From Candidatus Omnitrophota bacterium (lineage in GTDB: Bacteria; Omnitrophota; Gorgyraeia; Gygaellales; Profunditerraquicolaceae), in NCBI GenBank assembly GCA_025453445.1, contig JALOQJ010000001.1, positions 73,155 to 106,307 on the forward strand: a stretch of DNA of 33,153 nt, given 5' to 3'. Each line of letters opens with the position of its first letter. Positions within the stretch are counted from its first letter, which is position 1. Positions 23,569-31,684 of this stretch are shown here, piece by piece. The position numbers were made by a program, and so were the translations under genes. The notes below the pieces were generated by a model. The model did no database searches. It saw only the letters and a program-made list of their open reading frames with translations, and was not told where the DNA came from.

Positions 23569-25728
23569 ATGGCCAGAATAATTACCATCTTTAGCACAAA
23601 AGGCGGAGTGGGTAAAACTTTGGTTGCCACGAGCCTTGCTGTCAGCCTTGCCCAGGATGAAGCAAAAAAAACCTGCCTGATCGATCTTGATTTGCAGGTG
23701 GTCGGCGATATGGCACGCATGCTCGATTTACATCCACAGAAGGCAATGGTAGATTTAATCGGCCTCATAAAGAAGAAGCCGCAGGAGGTAAAAATTAAAG
23801 ATTTCCTTCTGCATAGCCCCGCCCTAGGGATTGATTTTATCCCCGCGGTTTTAAAGCCTCAGTCCAGCCCGCACTTAGACGCAGATAAAATTAAAGACGT
23901 CATGGAATTACTGGAAAAAAATTATGACTATATTATTATTGATGCCGGCAAGAGCTTCAGCGAAGTCTTTATCAATGTACTGAATCAATCCAACCTGATA
24001 CTGTTGGCAGTTACTCCGGATGTGCTTTCTATTTACCAGACCAAATGGGCGCTGGATACTCTGCAATTCCTGCATTTTCCTATGGCGATGATCCGGATTA
24101 TTTTAAATCGCGCTGAATCAGTATCTGGTATCAGCTGGCAGGAGGTACGGGTAAGTATCCCTGCTGATATTATTGCCCGCATCCCCTCGGAAGGAAGAGT
24201 GGCAGTGCAGGCAGTTAACCGCGGGGTGCCGATAGTTATTGATAACCCGAAAGCAAAAATTTCACAGGCGATAAAGGCTTTTGCCCATGACATAGCCACG
24301 CAGGATAAATTATTCCTTGAACACCATCAGATTGGGGAGCTGGGGATTAAAGAGGCGCCTGTTGAAAGAAATGGTAATTTCTGGCAATCCCAGGGTATGA
24401 CCGAGCCTCTGGCAGAGCCGTCAATTTCTGAAGAAATCGACGAGATATTATTATTGAAACGGCGCATTCACAGCCGGCTGATTGAAGAATTAAATTTAAA
24501 ACGCATGGACTCTAAATTCTTCAGCGATAGCAAGAAAACTAAAGAATTAAGGCTGAAAGCAGAAATAATGGTGGCGAATTTTCTTGCTGAAGAAGCAGGC
24601 AGCCTGATTTCTTCCTCTGATGTGCGCAGGAAATTAGTCAAAGAGATATTGGATGAGGCTTTAGGCCTGGGGCCGCTGGAAGATTTATTGGCAGAGCCCG
24701 GGATAACCGATATTATGGTGAATAATAAAGACGAAATTTATATTGAACGCGGCGGTAAAATTGAGCTGACCAGTAAAAAATTTATTTCTAATGATCAGGT
24801 AAAGACGATTATCGAGCGGATTATCGCCCCTATCGGCAGGCGTATTGATGAATCAGTGCCGATGGTTGATGCCCGGCTTCCTGACGGCTCGCGCGTCAAT
24901 GCGATTATCCCTCCGCTTTCTTTGACCGGGCCGTCGCTAACCATCCGTAAATTCCGCAAAGAACGTTTTAAGACCGAAGAATTAATTGAGCTGAATACCT
25001 TAAATCAGCCAATGGCGGATTTTATTAAGGCTTGTGTTGTGGCGAGAAAGAATATTATTGTTTCCGGCGGTACAGGAAGCGGTAAAACTACTATTTTAAA
25101 TGTGCTTTCTGCCTTTATCCCCGATAATGAGCGTATTGTGACGATAGAAGATGCCGCAGAATTAAAATTACATCAGGAGCATTGGATCAGGCTTGAGTCG
25201 CGGCCTCCGAATATCGAAGGACGGGGGGCGATTACTATCAGGGATTTATTCAGGAATACTTTAAGGATGCGTCCGGACAGGATTCTTATCGGCGAATGCC
25301 GCGGCATTGAGACACTGGATATGTTACAGGCAATGAATACCGGCCATGACGGCTCAATGACTACTGTGCATGCCAATTCCACACAGGATGTTTTTTCCCG
25401 GCTTGATTCGATGATTTTAATGGCCGGAGTGGAGTTACCGATTAGGGCAATCCGGGAAATGATTGCTTCGGCCATTGATATGGTCGTGCATACTGCCCGC
25501 CTTTCCGACGGAACACGTAAAATAATACAGGTTACCGAAGTCGCCGGAATGAAAGACGAAATGCATATTGACTTAAGGGATGTATTTACTTTCCGTCAAA
25601 GCGGCATTGATACCAAAGGTAATATTCTGGGTAATTTTACTGCCACCGGATACGTTCCCTCATTCATCGAAGAAATGAACATGAAGGGTATCATTCTCTC
25701 CAAGGATATTTTTAAAGCCAGCCAGTGA
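23569..25728 (+). CDS. CpaE-CpaF fusion: ParA/MinD-like ATPase joined to Tad secretion ATPase
   Basis: 719 residues in one uninterrupted frame. Residues ~1-245 are a CpaE/TadZ-like ParA ATPase with deviant Walker A KGGVGKT (11-17), DLDLQVVGD and IIIDAGKS. They lack the receiver-like N-terminal domain of classical CpaE. After a linker, ~290-719 are CpaF/TadA: GLGPLEDLLAEPGITDIMVN, VDARLPDGSRVNAI, Walker A GGTGSGKTT (500-508), RILIGECRG (Walker B, E576) and TTVHANST. CpaE normally positions the system and CpaF powers it by ATP hydrolysis. Here both sit in one chain, forcing 1:1 stoichiometry. The start is ATG 23569, 1 bp after cpaC; the stop overlaps the next start (GTGA). Confidence 0.93.
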   Translation: MARIITIFSTKGGVGKTLVATSLAVSLAQDEAKKTCLIDLDLQVVGDMARMLDLHPQKAMVDLIGLIKKKPQEVKIKDFLLHSPALGIDFIPAVLKPQSSPHLDADKIKDVMELLEKNYDYIIIDAGKSFSEVFINVLNQSNLILLAVTPDVLSIYQTKWALDTLQFLHFPMAMIRIILNRAESVSGISWQEVRVSIPADIIARIPSEGRVAVQAVNRGVPIVIDNPKAKISQAIKAFAHDIATQDKLFLEHHQIGELGIKEAPVERNGNFWQSQGMTEPLAEPSISEEIDEILLLKRRIHSRLIEELNLKRMDSKFFSDSKKTKELRLKAEIMVANFLAEEAGSLISSSDVRRKLVKEILDEALGLGPLEDLLAEPGITDIMVNNKDEIYIERGGKIELTSKKFISNDQVKTIIERIIAPIGRRIDESVPMVDARLPDGSRVNAIIPPLSLTGPSLTIRKFRKERFKTEELIELNTLNQPMADFIKACVVARKNIIVSGGTGSGKTTILNVLSAFIPDNERIVTIEDAAELKLHQEHWIRLESRPPNIEGRGAITIRDLFRNTLRMRPDRILIGECRGIETLDMLQAMNTGHDGSMTTVHANSTQDVFSRLDSMILMAGVELPIRAIREMIASAIDMVVHTARLSDGTRKIIQVTEVAGMKDEMHIDLRDVFTFRQSGIDTKGNILGNFTATGYVPSFIEEMNMKGIILSKDIFKASQ

Positions 25729-26066
25729 AAATAATCAATCAAAGCAAAAATACTTTATTAGCAGACAAGGCAGTTATTGCCTGCACGCCTCTGGCAAGAA
25801 TGCGCGGTTTGTTGGGAAGGGCTGAATTAAAGCTTGGTGAAGCGCTTATCTTAAAACCCTGCAATTCAGTGCATACTTTTTTTATGCGCTTTGCTATCGA
25901 TGTACTGTTTTTGGACAAAAACAATAGAGTAAATAAAATCATTAGTGTTATGAAGCCTTTTTGTATCAGTGGAATATATTTAAGATCTCATTCAGCTATC
26001 GAATTACCTGCCGGTATGATTAAATCCAGCCTGACTACGCAAGGCGATACCCTTTTGTTAGAATAA
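25725..26066 (+). CDS. DUF192 family protein
   Basis: 113 residues with the DUF192 core: LMRGLLGR-like segment (ARMRGLLGRAELKLGEAL), CNSVHTFFMRFAIDVLFLDKNNRV, and a C-terminal ELPAGMI. The family's function is not established. The GTG start overlaps the CpaE-CpaF stop by four bases (GTGA), so it is coupled to the Tad ATPase. TadB/TadC membrane proteins and prepilin genes do not follow; the operon ends here at a perfect palindrome. Confidence 0.88.
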   Translation: MKIINQSKNTLLADKAVIACTPLARMRGLLGRAELKLGEALILKPCNSVHTFFMRFAIDVLFLDKNNRVNKIISVMKPFCISGIYLRSHSAIELPAGMIKSSLTTQGDTLLLE

Positions 26067-26093
26067 ACACCGCAAGATTTAATTCTCCTTCAG

Positions 26094-26127
26094 GGCCGTA
26101 GCGGAGGTTTAAACCTCCGCTACGGCC
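26094..26127. repeat. Perfect 34-bp palindrome (17 + 17, no loop)
   Basis: GGCCGTAGCGGAGGTTT is followed directly by its exact reverse complement. Weaker pairing extends outward (TTCTCCTT with AAAGAGAA). It lies 28 bp after the DUF192 stop and upstream of the TPS promoter. With no T-run after it, it is not a standard terminator. A REP-like repeat or a dimeric protein site is more likely. Confidence 0.95.
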
Positions 26128-26175
26128 TAAAGAGAATGCCAAAAAATGGAGAAATGCCACTTTTTTAGAATTATA

Positions 26176-26204
26176 TTGACAAAAAAACCATTCGAGGGTA
26201 TAAC
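26176..26204 (+). promoter_or_regulatory. Strong sigma70-type promoter of the TPS locus
   Basis: TTGACA (26176-26181) is a perfect -35 box. After 17 bp comes TATAAC (26199-26204). The start is expected near 26211, leaving an AT-only ~24-nt leader without a Shine-Dalgarno before ATG 26235. Confidence 0.85.
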
Positions 26205-26234
26205 TAAAATAGTATCATTATAATTATAATAATA

Positions 26235-28331
26235 ATGCCCTCATACTCTCGAAAAAATTTACTTCAATTAGCTATCTTTTTAGCCTCGCTTTTTATCACC
26301 CAACCCCTTTATTCCCAATCAGCTGTAGAAAGAGCCACCCGCGAAGCAGATATTTTAGGTGACCGCGAGAAAATTCAGGAAAAATTAAGAACAGTTCCTG
26401 ATAAACCGCCTGCGCCCAAAGTAAAAGATGTGCCTTTAAGGGAACCGGGTGAAAAATTTTTCGTGAAAAAGATAAATTTGGTAGGTTGCGAATATATTTC
26501 TGCCAAGGAATTAGAGCCGTTTTTGGAGAAATACCAAAACAGGGACGTAACCTTGGCGGAAATTGAGACTTTAGCTAAAGAAATCGAGCGCGAATATTTA
26601 AGGCGGGATGTGATTGCCGCGGTAATTATTCCGGCGCAGGAACTTAAGGATCAGCTTGTAACTTTGCAGGTTATTGAAGCTAAAATGGGTGAGTTAAAAA
26701 TTCAGGAGCATAAGTATTTCAATAAAGACCGGCTGATGTATTATTGGAAAGTTCCTACCGGCACAATTATGCGTTATGATAGGATTTCCAAGAGCATACA
26801 GATGATGAATAAAAATCCCGACCGCGAAGTAAAAGCTGCGCTTGCTGCCGGTAAAAAACCCGGAACAACCGACGTAATTTTAACTCCTACTACGCGTTTT
26901 CCGATGCACGCCACCTATTCTTGGGATAATGAAGGAGTGCTCTCTAGCGGTAAAAAAAGATTAGGTTATGGCCTGCGCTACAATAATCTTTTTGGCTTAG
27001 ATGATACTTTTATCGGTGGTGCCAGTGTCGGAAGGTCATTCGGAGGCACATATTTTTACCATACTCTGCCGGTGAATTTTGAGGGAACGAGCATTATGTA
27101 TGGCTACAGCCGCAGCTGGTCAAAGCCTTTAGGAGACTATGCCGGTACCGGCCTGAAATCCGAAGCAGTAAACAGCAATATTTCTCTCCGGCAGGACTTA
27201 TATCGCAAAGATGAATATGTGGGCGAAGTATTTTTAGGTTTTGATTCTAAGGACAAAGTGATTAAGACCAGCACCCAGTTGATTAACCGCGACCGGCAGC
27301 GTATGTTTAGCATAGGGGCAAATCTCGTGGACCGGCGCGTAGGAAGCAGTACCTATATTTCTCCGGAGTTTGAGCAGGGCGTCAGCGCATTTGGCGCAAC
27401 TACTCATAATAATGTTTTTGCCTCCAGAAACGCATATCCGGTATTTAGCAAATTTAATTTAAGCGTTCAGCATAAGAGGGCGCTGCCTTATAATTTACAA
27501 GCAAATTTAAAGTTTAAAAGCCAGGTAACTTCCAGAAAATTAGTGCCGCAGGAACAATTCGGCTTAGGCGGTATTGATTCAGTGAGGGGCTATCCTGCCA
27601 GTGATTATTTGGCGGATAATGCCTTAAACACCAGCGCAGAAATCCTCATTCCGGCGTTTTTTATCCCTCAGGACTGGAAAATACCTTATGCCGAGGATAC
27701 TTTAAAAAACCAAACTACTGCTTTGGGCTTTGTGGATTATGGCTGGGGTATGCGCAGAGGGGCTTTACCTACGGAAAAAGGAAAAATTAATTTATTAGGT
27801 ATCGGCGCGGGCGTGCGTTTCAGCCTTTTTAATCAGGCGCTGCTGCGTTTAGAATGGGGGTTTCCTGTAGGCGCGAATAACCCCGAGACCGAAGGCGGAA
27901 GGGGAAGGTTTCATTTTGCCGTAGATGTTCAGGAAAAGACACCTGAGGAAATAGAGCGTATCCGTAAATTAGTCGAGGAAGAACATATCAAACAATGGGC
28001 ATGGAAACTGGTCAACGAAGAACTCTCCCGGCCGCTTAGCCCGATCAGGAAAAAAATAGACGGGCTTATGCAATTAGCTCATACTGCCGGGGAAAAAAAC
28101 AAGCAGGAAGAAGTGAGGATCATTAAACAAAAAATCAGCAGCCTGCAAGCTTCTTTATACCGGCAGGCAGAAGAATATGTGCGCGGCTGCATTCTGCAGG
28201 AAAAAGAGCTGCGTGAATACCGTAAGCTTGCCGAAGTAAGTTATAAAGAAGGCGATATTGATAAAGCAAAGCAGTTGTGGCAGAAGATTGTCGTTGAAGC
28301 AAAGCCCAAGCCTTTAATCCTTGAGTTTTAA
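26235..28331 (+). CDS. Two-partner secretion outer-membrane transporter (TpsB/ShlB-like) with a helical C-terminal extension
   Basis: 698 residues: signal peptide (to ~28), N-terminal linker with Pro-rich segment, POTRA domain (~75-150: FFVKKINLVGCEYISAKELEPFLEKY, TLQVIEAKMGELKI), then a beta-barrel (~220-565: THATYSWDNEG-like strands, QEQFGLGGIDSVRGYPAS as the VRGY/F motif of the family, FVDYGWG, LLGIGAGVRF, LRLEWGFPVG). Barrels of this family normally end at the last strand. Here RFHFAVDVQ is followed by ~130 mostly helical residues ending KAKQLWQKIV, a TPR-like hairpin, and a final Phe. TpsB proteins export large beta-helical adhesins. The promoter at 26176 starts the transcript; the next gene is 11 bp downstream. 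Confidence 0.9.
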   Translation: MPSYSRKNLLQLAIFLASLFITQPLYSQSAVERATREADILGDREKIQEKLRTVPDKPPAPKVKDVPLREPGEKFFVKKINLVGCEYISAKELEPFLEKYQNRDVTLAEIETLAKEIEREYLRRDVIAAVIIPAQELKDQLVTLQVIEAKMGELKIQEHKYFNKDRLMYYWKVPTGTIMRYDRISKSIQMMNKNPDREVKAALAAGKKPGTTDVILTPTTRFPMHATYSWDNEGVLSSGKKRLGYGLRYNNLFGLDDTFIGGASVGRSFGGTYFYHTLPVNFEGTSIMYGYSRSWSKPLGDYAGTGLKSEAVNSNISLRQDLYRKDEYVGEVFLGFDSKDKVIKTSTQLINRDRQRMFSIGANLVDRRVGSSTYISPEFEQGVSAFGATTHNNVFASRNAYPVFSKFNLSVQHKRALPYNLQANLKFKSQVTSRKLVPQEQFGLGGIDSVRGYPASDYLADNALNTSAEILIPAFFIPQDWKIPYAEDTLKNQTTALGFVDYGWGMRRGALPTEKGKINLLGIGAGVRFSLFNQALLRLEWGFPVGANNPETEGGRGRFHFAVDVQEKTPEEIERIRKLVEEEHIKQWAWKLVNEELSRPLSPIRKKIDGLMQLAHTAGEKNKQEEVRIIKQKISSLQASLYRQAEEYVRGCILQEKELREYRKLAEVSYKEGDIDKAKQLWQKIVVEAKPKPLILEF

Positions 28332-28342
28332 GAGCATATTTA

Positions 28343-31300
28343 ATGAATAACAGAAAGCCGAAAAAATATTTTATTATTTTTTTAACCGGGGTGTTTATTT
28401 CTTCGCATCTGGCTGCGTTTGCTCAGAATGCTGCGCCTGCTACCAAGCCTGCATCAGGCAGTATTGTTCCGGCGCCGGCTGTGCAAACCTTAAAGCCTGA
28501 GGAGAAAAAAGAAGAGCAGGTAGTTAAAGATGAAGTAGAAGTTGATGCGGAGTTTATTGAAAAAACATTGGCCGATTACAAACATAACCTGAAACAACTT
28601 ATTGAAACAGCAAAGCAGCATTTAGCCACCATAGATAAAGAAATAGTGGATGCCGAAGTTTTAGTTCGTAATAGAGAGAGAGAAAAGAAATTCCTGGTGC
28701 ATTTTTATAAAGCTGACAAATATTATTCTCAGGGGAATTTAAAAGATGCCAAGAAGGAATGGATGGAGGCGTTAAAGTATACTGAGGATCCTGAAATGCA
28801 GGGTTATATCCGGCAGGCAGAACAAATTGCTGTGCAGGAAGATGCTGCCCGGAAGAGAAAAGAAATTAAAGAGAAACAGGCGCGTGAAGCAGAAGCAAGG
28901 GAACAGGAAAAACAAGAAAAAGAAAGGAAGCGCCAGGAAATGCTCGCGCAGCAGGAGCAGGCTCGTTTAGATGCTGAAAAGAAGCGCCAGGAGGATCTCT
29001 TGCGTCAGGAAGAGGCGCGTAAACAGAAAGAAGAAAAAATCCGCTTAGAAAGAGAACGCCTGCAACAGGAGATTGAACAGAAAAAGGCTGAGATAGAATT
29101 ACAAAAAAGGCTGGCGGTTGAGAGGAAAGAACAGCTGCGCTTAGAAGTAGAAAAGCGCAAACAAGAAGAGTTGGCGCAAAAAGAACAAGCCCGTATCGAA
29201 ACAGAGCAAAAGCGCCAGGCAGCATTAGCGCGTCAGGAAGAAGAACGTAAATGTAAAGCCGAAGAATTACGCCAGAAAGAAGAGCAAGCCAGGCTAGAGA
29301 AACAACGCCAGGAAGAAGAGATTGCTCAGAAAAAAGCCGAAGAAGAAAAGAAGCGCCAGGCAGCATTAGCGCGTCAGGAAGAGGAGAAAAAACAAAAAGA
29401 AGAACAGCTAAAAAGAGAGGCTGAAGAGAAGCGGCAGGATGAACTATCCAAAAAACGGGTTGAAGCTGGATTAAAAGAACAAATTGAAGCTGAGCGCAGA
29501 GAAAAAGAAGCGCTTGCGCAGGAAGAAAAAGAGCAGGCGCGCCTTGCTGCAGAGAAACTTCGTCAGCGGGAGCTTAAACAACAGGAAGAAGCGGGTATAG
29601 AATCTGTTAAGAAAGCCCAAGAAGAAGCTGGCCGGTTGGAAGAAGAGCGTAAAAAAGCAGAAGAGCAAGTTAGATTAGGGAAGCAACGTAAAGAAGAAGA
29701 GCTCACACGTAAAGAACAGGAGCTTAAGCGTAAGGAAGAAGAATTACGCCAGAAAGAAGAGCAGTTAAAATTAGAGAAAGAACGCAAAGAGCAGGAACTT
29801 GCCCAAAAACAGGCAGAAATAGAATTAAAACAAAAAGAAGCAGCAGATAAGCTTGCACAAGTCCGTCTTGAGGCTGAAAGAAAACATCAGGAAGAGATCA
29901 GTCAACGCGAGGAGGCACGTAAGTTAAAAGAAGAGGAGCGTAAACAAAAAGAAGAAAAAATAAGATTAGAAAAAGAGCGGCGCCAGGAAGCGGCTCGGAT
30001 AGAGCAACAAAAGAGAGAAGAAGGTATCGCGAAAAGACAAGCTGAAGCCGAAGAAAAATTAAAACAACAAATTGTTGCAGAAACTAAACAGGTTAAAGAA
30101 GAGCTGGCGCAAAAAGAACAAGCCCGTATCGAAGCTGAAAAGAAACGTCAGGAAGGGTTGCAGCGTAAAGAAGAAATTCAACGTCAAAAAGGAGAGAAGC
30201 TTCGGTTGGAGAAGGAACGTAAAGAGGCAGAACTTGCTGAACAAGAAGCTGCGCTTGAAGAGAAAAGAAAACTGGAAGTTGATAAAAAAGCTGAGGTTGA
30301 AAGGAAACAACAAGAAGAATTCAACCGTAAAGAAGAAGCGCGCCGTGCTAAAGAAGAACAAATAAGATTAGAGAAACAGCGTAAAGAGGAAGAACTGGCT
30401 CAAAAAAAAGCCGAAGCAGAAAAACAGCGGCTGCAGGAATTTGTGATTAAAGAACAAGAGCGCCGCCAGAAAGAAGAGCAGGTAAAATTTGAAGCTGCGA
30501 AAAAAGAACAGGCTCGTCTTGAAGCTGAGAAAAAGCGCCAAGAAGAATTGCAGCGTAAAGAAGTTATTCGTCAACAAGAAGAGCAGCAGCGACAGGCAGA
30601 GTTTACTAAACGAAAAGAAGAAGCAGAGCGTAAAAAACAATTAGAGGCCGAGCAAAAAGAGCAAGCTCGTATTGAAGCCGAACAAAAACACCGGGAAGAA
30701 TTACAACGTAAAGAAGCTGAACGTCAGGCGAAAAAGGAGCAAGTTAGGATAGAAAAGCTTCGTAAAGAAGAAGAGATTGCTCAGAAAAAAGCCGAAGCAG
30801 AAAAACAGCGGATGCAGGACGCGGTTATTAAAGAACAAAAACAAAAATTAGAAGCTGAGAAAAAAGAGCAGCTGCGTTTAGAAGCAGAAAAGCGCAGGCA
30901 GGAAGAACTAGCGCAAAAAGAGCAAGCCCGTATTGAAGCCGAAGAAAGACGTCAAGAGGAGTTAGCTCAGCGGGAAGCTGAACGTCAGGCAAAAGAGGAA
31001 CAGGCTAGGATAGAAAAGCTTCGCAAAGAAGAAGAGCGGCAGCAGAAAGCAGTGCAGGCCAAAATAGAGAAAGAGCGCAGAGAAGCCGAACTTGCTCAGA
31101 AAAAAGCTGAAGCCGAAGAAAGACGTCAAGAGGAGTTAGCTCAGCGGGAAGCTGAACGTCAAGTAAAAGAAGAAGAGCAGCGGCAGAGAGAAGAGCAGGT
31201 TCGCTTAGAGAGACAGAGAAAAGCAGAAGAATTAGCGGAGAAGAAAGCTGAGGCAGAAGCAAGGCGTCAGGAAGAGCTTGCCCGGAAGGAAGAAGAGCGT

Positions 31301-31675
31301 AGGATAAAAGAGGAAGAGCTCACCCGGCAAAAAGCCGAAGCAGAACGTAAACGGCAATTAGAAATTGCCCGCCGACAAGAGGAGCAGAGGTTAAAAGAAG
31401 AACAGGCAAAAGTAGAAAACGCCATGCGTCAGCAGGAAATTTCCCGCAAAAAAACTGAAGCAGATTTAAGGAAAAGATTAGAGAATGAGCAAAAAGAACA
31501 GGCCCGGTTAGAAGCAGAACGTCTTCGTATAGATGAAGCAAAACAGGCCCGCCTGGAAGCCGAACGCAAATATAAAGAAGAATTGGCACAGCAAGAATCA
31601 GACCTCGCCCGCCGTCAGGAAGAACTCCAGAGAAGTAAAGAAATGCAGGAACAACTTCAAGGTTTAGAAGAGTAA
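28343..31675 (+). CDS. Giant secreted, highly charged single-helix/coiled-coil protein
   Basis: 1110 residues: signal peptide (~1-28, ending AAFAQN), a Pro/Ala-rich stretch (~29-50), a helical part with a TPR-like hairpin (~112-150: FYKADKYYSQGNLKDAKKEWMEALKY), and then ~940 residues almost only of Glu, Lys, Arg, Gln, Ala and Leu. Phrases such as KRQEELAQKEQARIEAE recur with variation. Such E/K/R patterns form stable single alpha-helices or coiled coils; fully extended, 900 residues would be about 135 nm. There is no known catalytic motif, cysteine pair or C-terminal anchor. It resembles no named family I can assign; similarity to TolA-like or caldesmon-like sequences is compositional. The frame is intact. 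It is co-transcribed with TpsB. Confidence 0.85.
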   Translation: MNNRKPKKYFIIFLTGVFISSHLAAFAQNAAPATKPASGSIVPAPAVQTLKPEEKKEEQVVKDEVEVDAEFIEKTLADYKHNLKQLIETAKQHLATIDKEIVDAEVLVRNREREKKFLVHFYKADKYYSQGNLKDAKKEWMEALKYTEDPEMQGYIRQAEQIAVQEDAARKRKEIKEKQAREAEAREQEKQEKERKRQEMLAQQEQARLDAEKKRQEDLLRQEEARKQKEEKIRLERERLQQEIEQKKAEIELQKRLAVERKEQLRLEVEKRKQEELAQKEQARIETEQKRQAALARQEEERKCKAEELRQKEEQARLEKQRQEEEIAQKKAEEEKKRQAALARQEEEKKQKEEQLKREAEEKRQDELSKKRVEAGLKEQIEAERREKEALAQEEKEQARLAAEKLRQRELKQQEEAGIESVKKAQEEAGRLEEERKKAEEQVRLGKQRKEEELTRKEQELKRKEEELRQKEEQLKLEKERKEQELAQKQAEIELKQKEAADKLAQVRLEAERKHQEEISQREEARKLKEEERKQKEEKIRLEKERRQEAARIEQQKREEGIAKRQAEAEEKLKQQIVAETKQVKEELAQKEQARIEAEKKRQEGLQRKEEIQRQKGEKLRLEKERKEAELAEQEAALEEKRKLEVDKKAEVERKQQEEFNRKEEARRAKEEQIRLEKQRKEEELAQKKAEAEKQRLQEFVIKEQERRQKEEQVKFEAAKKEQARLEAEKKRQEELQRKEVIRQQEEQQRQAEFTKRKEEAERKKQLEAEQKEQARIEAEQKHREELQRKEAERQAKKEQVRIEKLRKEEEIAQKKAEAEKQRMQDAVIKEQKQKLEAEKKEQLRLEAEKRRQEELAQKEQARIEAEERRQEELAQREAERQAKEEQARIEKLRKEEERQQKAVQAKIEKERREAELAQKKAEAEERRQEELAQREAERQVKEEEQRQREEQVRLERQRKAEELAEKKAEAEARRQEELARKEEERRIKEEELTRQKAEAERKRQLEIARRQEEQRLKEEQAKVENAMRQQEISRKKTEADLRKRLENEQKEQARLEAERLRIDEAKQARLEAERKYKEELAQQESDLARRQEELQRSKEMQEQLQGLEE
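30934..30987 (+). repeat. 54-bp exact repeat within the giant helical gene, copy 1
   Basis: The block beginning TGAAGCCGAAGAAAGACG is identical over 54 bp to 31108-31161, 174 bp (58 codons) away. Exact identity at synonymous positions points to recent duplication or gene conversion instead of protein-level constraint. Confidence 0.9.
31108..31161 (+). repeat. 54-bp exact repeat within the giant helical gene, copy 2
   Basis: Second copy of the block at 30934-30987, in the same frame. Shorter near-identical blocks also occur, for example around 30405-30430 and 30785-30815 (AAAGCCGAAGCAGAAAAACA), so the gene appears to grow and shrink by internal recombination. Confidence 0.9.
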
Positions 31676-31684
31676 GAGCAGGGT

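Noticed and set aside
26094-26127. Palindrome read as a rho-independent terminator for the Tad operon
   Set aside because: There is no loop and no T-tract on either side.
28866-31589. Several long minus-strand ORFs opposite the giant helical gene
   Set aside because: They are the antisense of a GAA/AAA/CAG-rich repetitive sequence, which gives Phe/Leu/Ser-rich reading frames free of stops by composition alone.
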